Shown here one piece after another: positions 1-6,675 of a stretch of DNA of 41,690 nucleotides. The translations under genes were made by a program, and so were the position numbers. Source of the stretch: a virus; the IMG/VR virus record IMGVR_UViG_3300013306_000029, positions 1 to 41,690 of that record; one strand, given 5' to 3'. The stretch's first letter is position 1. Each line of letters starts with the position of its first letter. The notes under the pieces were generated by a model that was not told where the DNA came from, did not search any database, and was given only the letters and a program-made list of their open reading frames with translations.

Positions 1-123
1 ATCCCACTGCTCGACGCGCTTGCCCTTCTGGAGACCGCCACGCGCCGGCCCGACGCCTCCCGGTGGGTGGCCGCACTCCTACAGGGGATGCGCCCGGCAG
101 AGTGCCTTGGGCTGACATGGGCG
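1..123. repeat. Left copy of 123-bp terminal direct repeat
   Basis: These bases are identical to the last 123 bases of the window (41568-41690). The repeat lies inside the integrase reading frame, and joining the two copies gives one continuous 431-codon gene. This is what a circular molecule looks like when an assembler reports overlapping ends. A true short terminal redundancy is possible but less likely, because it would cut a needed gene. Confidence 0.95.
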
Positions 124-714
124 TGTGTCGACCTCGAGGCGGCCACGCTCGACGTGTCGTGGCAGCTCAAGCCGCTGCCGTACCGCACACGCTACGACCG
201 AGCGTCAGGGTTCCGTGTCCCCACTGGCTACGTCGCGCGGCAGCTCGACGGCGCACTGCACCTCGTGCGCCCCAAGACGTCCAGAGGCCAGCGCATCATC
301 CCACTCGTGCCGTGGATGGCCACCGCGCTCGCCGCGTGGCGTGAGGTGGGGCCATCGTCCCCGCACGGGCTCGTCTGGCCCCGGCCGGACGGCAGGCCAC
401 AGACGGACACGGCAGACCGCGACGCTTGGGTGGCACTGACGGATGCCACGCAGGTGGCCATGGTCGACGGCATCGAGGGCCGACGCTACGACCTGTACGA
501 GGCCCGGCACACGACGGCGACGCTGCTCAAGGAGGCCGGCGTGGACGACGAGACGATCACGCAGATTCTCGGCCACGCTTCGATCCTGTCGAGCCGCGCC
601 TACATCCACGTGAACAACACCAAGACGCGGGCTGCTCTCGACGGCCTCGCCGCCACGCTTGGCCTCGCGCTCACGCCGCAGGAGCGGGAGCCTCGCGCAC
701 TGGAATCGTCGTGA
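1..714 (+). CDS. int: Tyrosine integrase, C-terminal catalytic part (gene continues from 41567)
   Basis: Site-specific recombinase that would integrate and excise the phage DNA at attP/attB. This is the 3' part of a gene starting at 40986 and crossing the circular junction (431 aa in total). The catalytic domain is visible: box I Arg in GMRPAECLGLTW (codon at 91-93), the beta-hairpin Lys in RPKTSRGQR, box II Arg in YEARHTTATLL, the LGH histidine and the nucleophilic Tyr in RAYIHV about 36 residues before the end. Box II normally reads HxLRH; here the first His is Tyr, an oddity that may or may not matter. The 3' end overlaps tail-to-tail with a small leftward ORF. The family call is firm. Confidence 0.95.
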   Translation: MPLLDALALLETATRRPDASRWVAALLQGMRPAECLGLTWACVDLEAATLDVSWQLKPLPYRTRYDRASGFRVPTGYVARQLDGALHLVRPKTSRGQRIIPLVPWMATALAAWREVGPSSPHGLVWPRPDGRPQTDTADRDAWVALTDATQVAMVDGIEGRRYDLYEARHTTATLLKEAGVDDETITQILGHASILSSRAYIHVNNTKTRAALDGLAATLGLALTPQEREPRALESS

Positions 715-850
715 ACGTGACGCCCCGAGGGATCATCGGACACGGCTGACCCATCCGGCAGGGGCACGGGCCGCCCTCCACCCGCTCAAACTCCGACTGC
801 ATCGCGTCTGCCGTTTCGGCGCCGTACAGAACTTCACAACCCCTGGCCAT
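671..850 (-). CDS. Small Cys-containing hypothetical protein
   Basis: A 59-aa leftward ORF downstream of the repressor gene and probably in its transcript. It contains a CPCRMGQPCP segment, which could bind metal. The start is uncertain: ATG at 850 has a GGGAAG-like ribosome site, ATG at 868 has a GAGGGG stretch very close to it, and the frame stays open up to the repressor stop. It overlaps the integrase 3' end by 44 nt in antisense. I do not recognise a family. Support comes from position, strand and a protein-like composition where no other gene lies. Confidence 0.42.
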   Translation of the reverse strand: MARGCEVLYGAETADAMQSEFERVEGGPCPCRMGQPCPMIPRGVTFTTIPVREAPAPAA

Positions 851-976
851 AGGTCCACTTCCCAGCATCGCCCCCCTCGAGTGGTGGCGCCGGGATGATA
901 TGGAGGCGGTGGCGCGAACCGGGGGATCCAGCCGACGATACGCCGCAGGCCGGACAGAGGGTATGGAACGGGGCAA

Positions 977-1369
977 CTATTCCCGGCGCCACCCGAGCCG
1001 CTCGCAGATCTGCTCCGGTCGGTTGCGCACGATGGCCCAGATGTCAGCCTCGAGCTGAGTCGCCTCGTCGGGCGGGGCGGCGCGAAGGATCGACTTCACG
1101 AGGTCGCCGATCACGTCGGCTGGGTGAGGGTATGGCTTGGCCTCGACGGTCCTCTCGGGCCATGCCAGCGTGACCGGGCGTCCGAGTGTCTCCATGGCGC
1201 GCAGCACCTTCTCGAGCGAGTCGTCGACACCAGTGCCTGCCTGTACGGCGCTGACGGTGTTGGGCGCGACCTGAGCCGCCTCGGCCACCTGCCGGATCGT
1301 GATGCGCGGGCGCACCTCGCGCAGCCGCTTGATCTCCTTGCCGAATGCCTGCAGGGTCTCTGCGTCCAT
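977..1369 (-). CDS. HTH transcriptional regulator, putative immunity repressor
   Basis: 130 aa, leftward, divergent from the early operon, which is the usual place of a temperate phage repressor. The N-terminal part carries an XRE-like helix-turn-helix (about residues 22-60: TIRQVAEAAQVAPNTVSAV), followed by a region resembling DNA-binding antitoxin-type regulators and a C-terminal helical part. The ATG at 1369 has CAGGA just upstream. It most likely binds inverted repeats in 1370-1538 to silence the rightward promoter. No protease (LexA/CI-type) domain is visible, so induction would not be by RecA self-cleavage of this protein. The repressor role is inferred from position. Confidence 0.8.
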   Translation of the reverse strand: MDAETLQAFGKEIKRLREVRPRITIRQVAEAAQVAPNTVSAVQAGTGVDDSLEKVLRAMETLGRPVTLAWPERTVEAKPYPHPADVIGDLVKSILRAAPPDEATQLEADIWAIVRNRPEQICERLGWRRE

Positions 1370-1484
1370 TTCCTGAGCCTCACTCTCATCTAGGGCCGAC
1401 TCAAACTACCCAAGCCTGACGCAACACAGAGCACCGGGGTGGGGCTTTGATACAACCCGCGCACGATGAGTGAGACGACTACGA

Positions 1485-1500
1485 ATTTACTTACGTAAAT
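1485..1500. promoter_or_regulatory. Operator-like inverted repeat
   Basis: ATTTAC-ttac-GTAAAT: two perfect 6-bp arms around 4 bp, in an unusually AT-rich patch for this genome. It lies just before the predicted rightward promoter, between the divergent regulators. A second inverted repeat, GTTGC-g-GCAAC, is at 1511-1521 inside the promoter spacer. Both are natural candidates for the repressor or the Cro-like protein. Confidence 0.55.
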
Positions 1501-1502
1501 GC

Positions 1503-1531
1503 TTGCGCGAGTTGCGGCAACTGCGTACTGT
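1503..1531 (+). promoter_or_regulatory. Putative rightward early promoter
   Basis: TTGCGC (1503-1508), 17-bp spacer, TACTGT (1526-1531). Transcription would begin about 1538, directly at the ATG of the next gene (1539), which has only a weak ribosome site. The mRNA may therefore be leaderless, as is common in Actinobacteria. The hexamers match consensus only partly (3 of 6 each), so this is a proposal. Confidence 0.4.
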
Positions 1532-1538
1532 CGAAGTC

Positions 1539-1766
1539 ATGACCCCTTCCCCACCCCCTCCGGACGCTGGTGCGCTTGGTGCGACGTTCAAGCGGCTGCG
1601 AGTGCTGGCTGGCGTCAAGCAGGACGCGCTCGCGGTTCGCGCCGGCATAAGCAAGAGCCACCTGTCGCGCTTCGAGAACGGCGAGCGCGCCATCGGACCG
1701 GGCACATACCCAGCCCTGATCGCTGCGCTCGTCGAGGTCGCCGAGGCACAGAGGGCAGTCGCATGA
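1539..1766 (+). CDS. Cro-like XRE-family HTH regulator
   Basis: 75-aa protein made almost entirely of one XRE/Cro helix-turn-helix domain (about residues 14-70): LGATFKRLRVLAGVKQDALA, then AGISKSHLSRFENGER, the recognition-helix pattern of the family. First gene of the rightward early operon, so a Cro-type role against the divergent repressor is likely. An in-frame ORF runs upstream to 1470, but ATG 1539 is chosen because the domain starts right after it and it follows the predicted promoter. Its stop overlaps the next start by ATGA. Confidence 0.85.
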   Translation: MTPSPPPPDAGALGATFKRLRVLAGVKQDALAVRAGISKSHLSRFENGERAIGPGTYPALIAALVEVAEAQRAVA

Positions 1767-1978
1767 AGCCCTCGATCGCCGCCGTGTCCTTCGACCTCGA
1801 AGGCGCTGCACTCGCAACGGGCGTCAGCGAGGACACGATCCGGCGTGCGTGGAACGCCGGGGACCTCGAGGCCCACTACCCGACGGTCGAGGGGCGGGCC
1901 ATCAAGAAGCCGCTGATCGCGGCCGACGAGCTGCGCCGCTGGGTTCTGGCCGGCGCCGTCGAGAGGAAGACGGCATGA
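1763..1978 (+). CDS. Excisionase-like HTH DNA-binding protein
   Basis: 71 aa with a MerR/excisionase-type helix-turn-helix (FDLEGAALATGVSEDTIRRA) followed by a short wing region containing KKPLIAADELRRWV, the pattern of helix-turn-helix domain 17 proteins used as phage Xis. It probably directs the integrase towards excision. It overlaps the Cro-like gene and the following gene by 4 nt each, so it is translated as part of the early operon. It could also be another DNA-binding regulator of the same fold. Confidence 0.7.
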   Translation: MKPSIAAVSFDLEGAALATGVSEDTIRRAWNAGDLEAHYPTVEGRAIKKPLIAADELRRWVLAGAVERKTA

Positions 1979-2298
1979 CCACCTACGAGCCCGCGTCGGT
2001 GCCCCTGCCGACGACCATAGACCTCGCCCTCATCGGGGCTGCGTTGCTCAACGCGGTGGCCGCCACGATGCAGCTCGGGCACACCACTCCTGCCGAGACG
2101 CTCGACTACTCGCACCTCGATCTCTCTGACCCAGACAGCAGTGCGGCGTCGTGGATCGTCCGTGACTTCATCGCTTGGACGGGTCGACAGGACTTGGCCG
2201 AGGGTGCTGAGGATCGGCTGCGTGACTTCGTGGACGCGAGCGGGTGGCGGCAGGAGTTGGCCAAGAGCATGACGTCCCACCTGACGCACGCTCCCTAG
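1975..2298 (+). CDS. Hypothetical early protein
   Basis: 107 aa, third gene of the early operon, ATGA-overlapped with the excisionase-like gene. Acidic with a hydrophobic N-terminal stretch (residues 15-32) that looks like a buried helix rather than a clear membrane span, and a helical C-terminal half (DFIAWTGRQDLAEGAEDRL). I do not recognise a family. The operon's first transcription block seems to end after it, because a run of hairpins follows. Confidence 0.7.
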   Translation: MTTYEPASVPLPTTIDLALIGAALLNAVAATMQLGHTTPAETLDYSHLDLSDPDSSAASWIVRDFIAWTGRQDLAEGAEDRLRDFVDASGWRQELAKSMTSHLTHAP

Positions 2299-2353
2299 AA
2301 CCCCGCTGGGCTCCGTCTTCGTGGAGGGGGACGGCGTCCAGTGGCCTCAACGA

Positions 2354-2461
2354 CCGAGATCACCCCACTCGGTCAGGGGCGGGGCCTATCCCCCCGAGGG
2401 TCCCGCCCCACCCAGACCAGACAGCAAGCGACCCGGCCTCACCGACAAGCGCGACCGGGTC
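2354..2461. other. Intergenic region with three consecutive inverted repeats
   Basis: In the 191-bp gap between early genes there are CCGAG...CTCGG (about 2354-2372), GGGGCGGG...CCCGCCCC (2376-2383 with 2402-2409) and GACCCGG...CCGGGTC (2430-2436 with 2455-2461). None is followed by a clear T run. They could be a terminator, an attenuator or a processing site between the regulatory genes and the main early operon. Confidence 0.45.
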
Positions 2462-2489
2462 AACTCACTCAGTAGAAAGGTTACCGGAA

Positions 2490-2711
2490 ATGGCTCACCA
2501 CGCCAGCACTCCGAAGTCAGTTCTCAGCGCACCATCTCGAACGTTCGTCCCGCTCGTGATCCACGCGGGCATCACCCGTCAGGAGCGACGCCACGGTGTC
2601 ATGGGTGGGAAGCCTGTTGACTGGATGATCTTCACCCGCACGCCGAACGTGCCGCACGTCCGCACCACGCCGCGCCGTGGCCGCAAGGTTGTCCGGGGTG
2701 GGCTCGCATGA
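2490..2711 (+). CDS. Small basic hypothetical protein
   Basis: 73 aa, rich in Arg, Thr, Pro and His. ATG 2490 is chosen because AGAAAGG lies a short distance upstream and no overlap with an upstream gene sets the start; the open frame extends further 5' but through the hairpin region. It begins the long chain of ATGA-overlapped genes. The C-terminal tail (TTPRRGRKVVRGG) suggests nucleic-acid contact, which is only a guess. No family recognised. Confidence 0.65.
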   Translation: MAHHASTPKSVLSAPSRTFVPLVIHAGITRQERRHGVMGGKPVDWMIFTRTPNVPHVRTTPRRGRKVVRGGLA

Positions 2712-2983
2712 GCAACCACGACGCGGAGTTCTTCGTCCAGATCGAACCCGAGTGGTCGGGCTACGTGCAGCATGACGGCACCCGGTCGTTGCGCGGCATC
2801 AAGGCCGCCGCGCTGACGCAGAAGCGGCCCACCCGTCAGAAGGGCGGCACGGCCCTCGTCAAGCTGACCGTGCGGATCCCTGACGCAGCGTTCCTGCCGC
2901 TGCGGCCCGAGGTCGTCATCGTCATCCCTGAGGACATGGTTACGACGACGCCCATCGAGGTCATCGCTGAGGACCCGTCATGA
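2708..2983 (+). CDS. Hypothetical early protein
   Basis: 91 aa, ATGA overlaps on both sides. Mixed alpha/beta composition with a beta-rich second half (TALVKLTVRIPD, EVVIVIPEDMV). It resembles small conserved actinophage early proteins of unknown role but I cannot name a family. Confidence 0.75.
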   Translation: MSNHDAEFFVQIEPEWSGYVQHDGTRSLRGIKAAALTQKRPTRQKGGTALVKLTVRIPDAAFLPLRPEVVIVIPEDMVTTTPIEVIAEDPS

Positions 2984-3351
2984 CCGCCGTCCTGCTCATC
3001 CTCGTGGCGCTGATCGTCGTGCTGGCTGTCACGCTCGCGATCACGCGGGCCGACCTGATAGAGACCCGCGCCGAGCGTGATGAGGCGCTGGGTGACATCT
3101 GGGACAAGAGCGTCGACAACTACAACCTCGCCCTGGATCTCGACGCAGCCAATGCCCGCATCGCGACCATCGACGCCATCCGCGACGACGCGTGCATCGC
3201 GTCCAGTGCGGCCCGCGCAAAGCTCGCCTTTGCTGAGCGCACCATCGTCGAGACGCAGGCACGCATCCCGGACGCCGTGAGTCAGCTCGAGGCCGCTGTT
3301 GGTGAGGCGCGCGCACTGTTCAACCGCGTCCTCGTGGAGACGGCACCATGA
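2980..3351 (+). CDS. Membrane-anchored coiled-coil protein
   Basis: 123 aa. One N-terminal transmembrane segment (residues 3-22, LLILVALIVVLAVTLAI), then a long Ala/Glu/Arg-rich helix with heptad character up to the C-terminus. It would be held in the inner membrane with the coil on one side; topology cannot be fixed from sequence. ATGA overlaps with both neighbours. Similar one-span coil proteins are common in actinophage early regions; function unknown. Confidence 0.78.
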   Translation: MTAVLLILVALIVVLAVTLAITRADLIETRAERDEALGDIWDKSVDNYNLALDLDAANARIATIDAIRDDACIASSAARAKLAFAERTIVETQARIPDAVSQLEAAVGEARALFNRVLVETAP

Positions 3352-3566
3352 GCGGCAGGATGGATGCCGACACTATCCTGCGTAGGTCGCGCACTGGTGA
3401 CCGCTACCACCGCGCCTCTTGCCGTCTCGTCGGCGCCAAGAGCCTGCCGTGGAACTGGGCCGAGGGTCGCTTCCGTGAGGACTTGGACGAGGCCAAGGCG
3501 AACGGTGTCATGCCGTGCAAGGTGTGCGACCCGGACTCTGCACTCCCGAGCAGGGCCGACTCATGA
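3348..3566 (+). CDS. Putative zinc-binding small protein (Ada-like metal motif)
   Basis: 72 aa. The segment YHRASCRLV ... MPCKVCDPD gives an H-x3-C plus C-x2-C arrangement, the kind of small metal-binding fold seen at the N-terminus of Ada and in many phage proteins. Likely binds one zinc ion; partner unknown. ATGA overlaps on both sides. Confidence 0.72.
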   Translation: MSGRMDADTILRRSRTGDRYHRASCRLVGAKSLPWNWAEGRFREDLDEAKANGVMPCKVCDPDSALPSRADS

Positions 3567-3739
3567 TGCGCACAGTCGACTACCTCGACACGGCGCGTGT
3601 GGCACTGGCTGAGGCGCACGCAGCGTTCGACCGGGCCGCCGCACCTGACCTGGCTGAGCGGACGGCTGAGCTCGAGTCCGATGCCAAGGCACGCCGCGAA
3701 CTGGTGGCGCCCGCACCCAGCGACGGGAGCGGGTCATGA
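3563..3739 (+). CDS. Small helical hypothetical protein
   Basis: 58 aa, strongly helical, Ala/Glu/Arg-rich (ARVALAEAHAAFDRAAAPDLAERTAELESDAKARREL). Two in-frame ATGs (3563, 3566); the first is preferred because it makes the ATGA overlap used throughout this operon. No recognised family. Confidence 0.62.
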   Translation: MMRTVDYLDTARVALAEAHAAFDRAAAPDLAERTAELESDAKARRELVAPAPSDGSGS

Positions 3740-4203
3740 GCGCCGACGAACTGCGCCGTGCCGCGAAGGTGCTGCGCGAGCGGGCCGAGGCTGCGACGCC
3801 CGGACCATGGGAGCGCGGGCATCACTGGCACATCCAAGGAGCAACCCACTGCGCCTGCGTCGACGGAGGTCCAGCCAACGAGCGCAACCGGAGCATCAAC
3901 GGCAAGCAGATGCTTTCGCACGCTCACCGCCGCACCGGGGTGACGTGGCCGCACGGCATCAACACCGCCGCTTTGCAGGACGACGGGTTCCCTTACGCCG
4001 TCGTCACCGACTCCGACGAGTACGGGCGGATGCGCAACGAGGACGCCACCTACATTGCGGCCATGCACCCCGGCGTCGGCTCCTTGCTCGCTGACCTGTT
4101 GGAGCACCTAGCCACCGACTATGAGAACGCAGAGGTCGACGGGCGCACTCTGGACCACGCGCTCATGCCGCTCGCCCGCCTGATCCTGGCAGGTGCGTCA
4201 TGA
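3736..4203 (+). CDS. Ead/Ea22-like phage protein
   Basis: 155 aa. Starts with LRRAAKVLRERAEAATPGPW and has near its end NEDATYIAAMHPGVGSLLADLLEHL. This pairing (an opening 'ATPGPW' and a later 'DA-x-IAA-x-P-x-x-x-x-LL-x-x-L') is typical of Ead/Ea22-like early proteins found in many actinophages and lambdoid phages. Biochemical role unknown. The middle part is variable and carries Cys and His residues. ATGA overlaps on both sides. Confidence 0.75.
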   Translation: MSADELRRAAKVLRERAEAATPGPWERGHHWHIQGATHCACVDGGPANERNRSINGKQMLSHAHRRTGVTWPHGINTAALQDDGFPYAVVTDSDEYGRMRNEDATYIAAMHPGVGSLLADLLEHLATDYENAEVDGRTLDHALMPLARLILAGAS

Positions 4204-4517
4204 CCGCCACCATCGCCCCACTCAAGGCCGGCGCCCGAGTCATGCACATGCGCACCGGGGCAACCCTGCGCCTGACTGAGCCCGAGTCCTGCGACAGCGC
4301 AACCGTGTGGGCCACCGTCACCAGCGGCACCCGTCGCGGTGCCGTGGTCAACGTGCAGGTGCGCGACGTCCTGCCCATGGACGAGGCGGGGCTGCAACAC
4401 CTGCTGCGGGCCAAGACGTGCTTCAACGAACTGGGCCTGCTCGACATCGTGGCCCGCCTGGAGTCGCTGAGTGCCGACGCGGTGCGCCGACTGGAAGAGG
4501 GAGTGAACGGACCATGA
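4200..4517 (+). CDS. Hypothetical early protein
   Basis: 105 aa. A beta-rich first half (GARVMHMRTGATLRLTEPES, then VWATVTSGTRRGAVVNVQV) suggests a small barrel, followed by helices with LLRAKTCFNELGLLDIVARLESL. Family not recognised. ATGA overlaps on both sides. Confidence 0.75.
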   Translation: MTATIAPLKAGARVMHMRTGATLRLTEPESCDSATVWATVTSGTRRGAVVNVQVRDVLPMDEAGLQHLLRAKTCFNELGLLDIVARLESLSADAVRRLEEGVNGP

Positions 4518-4993
4518 GCGACAAGAAGATCGCCGTCGAGCTGACCGAGGCGCAGTGGCGCATGGTCGTGGCTCAGGCGTGGGAGGCGGCCATGATCACA
4601 GGCGACACGGCGGACGCTGTCCGCGCCATCACCCGAGCCCTGCCGCCCGAGTACCCCGAGGGCATGCAGGCCGACGTCACCACTGGGAGGCGGCCTGAGT
4701 CTGGGTTCGGCGTCACCACGGTCCATCTCGGGGCAGTTCGGCGCGGCGGCAAGTGGGTCACCGCGCTCAACGCCGACGGTCGGGGACGCGGACAACTCGC
4801 GGAGGAGATGGTCGTCAAGGTCGAGCCGATCCGCGTGCTGGCCGACGACGAGATCGCGGTCAAGCGGCAGGCTATCAGCGACGCGGACTTGTGGCGGGAG
4901 ATGTCTGACTCGCAGTCGTTGGGCAAGAACCCCGCTGCCGCCCAGATCGCCCGGGACTATGCCGACGCACTCGACGCGGAGGCCCAGCGATGA
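4514..4993 (+). CDS. Hypothetical early protein
   Basis: 159 aa, acidic. N-terminal helix region (ELTEAQWRMVVAQAWEAAM), a central beta-rich stretch and a charged helical end with NPAAAQIARDYADALDAEA. ATG at 4514 chosen for the ATGA overlap, although the frame is open further upstream inside the previous gene. No family recognised. Confidence 0.75.
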   Translation: MSDKKIAVELTEAQWRMVVAQAWEAAMITGDTADAVRAITRALPPEYPEGMQADVTTGRRPESGFGVTTVHLGAVRRGGKWVTALNADGRGRGQLAEEMVVKVEPIRVLADDEIAVKRQAISDADLWREMSDSQSLGKNPAAAQIARDYADALDAEAQR

Positions 4994-5172
4994 CCGGCAA
5001 CCTGCACGTCACCAAGGACCGCACGCACCCGGCCAACCCCGAGCCCTGGCGCGTCGAGCTGCCCGATCACACTATCGCGGACACGTACTCCACCCAGCGT
5101 GAGGCGTCGGTGCTCGCTGACCGTCTGACGCACCCCGAGCGTGACGTGCGCACCGAGGCAGGTGTGCGATGA
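4990..5172 (+). CDS. Small hypothetical protein
   Basis: 60 aa. PEPWRVELPDHTIADTYSTQREA reads like a small alpha/beta fold of the kind found in DUF-type phage proteins, with a charged C-terminal helix. ATGA overlaps on both sides. Function unknown. Confidence 0.65.
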   Translation: MTGNLHVTKDRTHPANPEPWRVELPDHTIADTYSTQREASVLADRLTHPERDVRTEAGVR

Positions 5173-5342
5173 GTGTCACTGCCCCGCGCTGCCACCTCTG
5201 TCACAGCACGAAGCGCGAGACGGTGCATGGGCTGCTCGTGTGCGAGCACTGCGACTTCCCCTGTCGCGTGGGGACGCCCAAGACGCCCTGTGAGAAGTGC
5301 CTGACGGGCGACAAGAGCCAAGGTCGGGGGCCGTCGTCATGA
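5169..5342 (+). CDS. Small zinc-ribbon protein
   Basis: 57 aa. Cysteine pairs C8-x2-C11, C25-x2-C28 and C41-x2-C44, plus C32, give one or two zinc-ribbon sites. It sits exactly between two genes with ATGA overlaps at each end, which is strong support for so short an ORF. Probably a zinc-stabilised adaptor or nucleic-acid-binding protein; no specific role can be given. Confidence 0.7.
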   Translation: MSVTAPRCHLCHSTKRETVHGLLVCEHCDFPCRVGTPKTPCEKCLTGDKSQGRGPSS

Positions 5343-5722
5343 GCGCCCAGCCGATCGGCTACAGCCCGCACGAACGCCCACATGGGCAGCCGGGCGAGGT
5401 CCGCTACACCCGTGCGCGGAAGGTCCGTGAGTGGGTCGGTGACCCTGACGGCATCGACGGCGAGTATCGCGACCACTACGTCACCTACGGCGTCATCTAC
5501 CCCGCCGTGCTCGAACCCAACGGCGACCTGTGGATCTGGCGCGACTCCGAGAAGGACGCGGCCGGCTGGATCAAGGCCAACGGGTACATCAACCACTTCG
5601 AGCCCGGCCCTGAGTGGCAGGCGCAGTGCCAACACCAGCACGGGGCCGTCTGGCGTCCGTGCACGACCGAAGCCGAGTGCGATGCGCTCGCCCGCGAATC
5701 CCGAGCAGGAGACAGGTCATGA
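5339..5722 (+). CDS. Hypothetical early protein
   Basis: 127 aa, rich in aromatic residues: VTYGVIYPAVLEPNGDLWIWRDSE in the middle and WIKANGYINHFEPGPEW after it. A Cys/His-containing end (CQHQHGAVWRPCTTEAEC) might bind metal. ATGA overlaps on both sides. Not recognised. Confidence 0.73.
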   Translation: MSAQPIGYSPHERPHGQPGEVRYTRARKVREWVGDPDGIDGEYRDHYVTYGVIYPAVLEPNGDLWIWRDSEKDAAGWIKANGYINHFEPGPEWQAQCQHQHGAVWRPCTTEAECDALARESRAGDRS

Positions 5723-6027
5723 GCCACTTCACCCACATCTGCAAGTGCGGGCACGCCCGCGAGAACCACGGACGCGGCGGCGCGGGCGAGTCCTGCGCCA
5801 CGAGCAGGGTCATCCCGTGCGGATGCCACGGCCTCGACCACGGACCGAGCATCCTGCGCGAGACGTTCGTGCCGGGCTGGGTCGACAAGCACCGCACGGG
5901 CGAGCAGAAGGTGACGCCAGTGGTCGAGCCCGGCACGTTCGTGGGCCTCGGTTCGGGCGGTATTCACTCCTGCGCCTGCGCATCCTGCACCGCTGCGTTC
6001 GCGGCCCTTGAGCCGAGTGTCCCGTGA
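5719..6027 (+). CDS. Cys/His-rich putative zinc-binding protein
   Basis: 102 aa. Starts with ICKCGHARENHGRGG, then CATSRVIPCGCHG, and ends with HSCACASCTAAF: many Cys/His pairs, most like zinc fingers of small actinophage proteins (the 'C-x-CGH...H' opening is common there). The next gene starts at GTG in a GTGA overlap. Role unknown. Confidence 0.73.
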   Translation: MSHFTHICKCGHARENHGRGGAGESCATSRVIPCGCHGLDHGPSILRETFVPGWVDKHRTGEQKVTPVVEPGTFVGLGSGGIHSCACASCTAAFAALEPSVP

Positions 6028-6290
6028 GTGAGCTCACCACCACCGCACCCCCTGTCAGCGTCACCCGGCAGCAAGTGACCGACGCGCTGGCACTGCTCGG
6101 GCTCGGCTTCGACGGCGTCTCGTCGGTGCGGATCTTCCTGGCCTCGGACACGATCGTTGTGCAGTGGGTTGAGCCCAAGGGCCGCCGTCGCGTCTCAGGC
6201 GTCAAGGTCCGCACGGGGCTGCAGGTCGTGCGCTGTGACCCGCCGTGCATGGATCATCCGCTATGCCCCTGTGCAGGCGGTGCGCGATGA
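6024..6290 (+). CDS. Hypothetical early protein
   Basis: 88 aa with a GTG start overlapping the previous stop (GTGA). Helix then strands: QQVTDALALLGLGFDGVSSV, IVVQWVEPKGRR. The C-terminus has CDPPCMDHPLCPC, which may bind metal. Family not recognised. Confidence 0.7.
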   Translation: MSELTTTAPPVSVTRQQVTDALALLGLGFDGVSSVRIFLASDTIVVQWVEPKGRRRVSGVKVRTGLQVVRCDPPCMDHPLCPCAGGAR

Positions 6291-6538
6291 AGACGCCATG
6301 CACCCGCTGCGGCAACCCTGTGCCCGTCATCGACAACATCCAATGGACGCAGTTCTGGGGCGCGGTCCGCACCACGGAGACCACGACCGTGACGCGCACT
6401 GCGGTGGTATCCGGCACCCAGATCAAGAGCCCCACGAGCAACCGCGCTGACGACCGAATCCTGCAAGCCGAGGAGAAGGCCGACCTGTGCCAAGACTGCT
6501 GGGGCAAGTTGCTCGACTGGCTTAAGGGGCGTGCGTGA
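6287..6538 (+). CDS. Putative zinc-binding small protein
   Basis: 83 aa. A CTRCG knuckle near the start (residues 5-9) and CQDCWGKLLDWL near the end make a split C-x2-C pair around a Thr-rich insert, as in rubredoxin-like zinc ribbons. ATGA overlap with the previous gene; TGATG junction with the next. Function unknown. Confidence 0.72.
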   Translation: MKTPCTRCGNPVPVIDNIQWTQFWGAVRTTETTTVTRTAVVSGTQIKSPTSNRADDRILQAEEKADLCQDCWGKLLDWLKGRA

Positions 6539-6675
6539 TGCCGACCCTCAACGCTCTCGAATGGGGCGGCCTCTGGCTCTACGGGTCGCTCATGCTGGTC
6601 GTGCTGCTGTGGGCCTGGCAGGGCTGCGTCAAGGCGGCACGCTGGCTCGGACGACGCATGGATGGTGGCGCATGA
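6538..6675 (+). CDS. Small single-span membrane protein
   Basis: 45 aa. One transmembrane helix (about residues 8-29, rich in Leu, Trp and Val), followed by a basic tail (KAARWLGRR) expected to face the cytoplasm. It fills the gap between its neighbours exactly, with a TGATG junction before and an ATGA overlap after. Role unknown. Confidence 0.65.
   Translation: MPTLNALEWGGLWLYGSLMLVVLLWAWQGCVKAARWLGRRMDGGA

Noticed and set aside
1470-1538. Upstream extension of the Cro-like gene from 1470
   Set aside because: It would translate through the operator and promoter; the extra residues (Arg/Leu-rich) are not part of the HTH fold.
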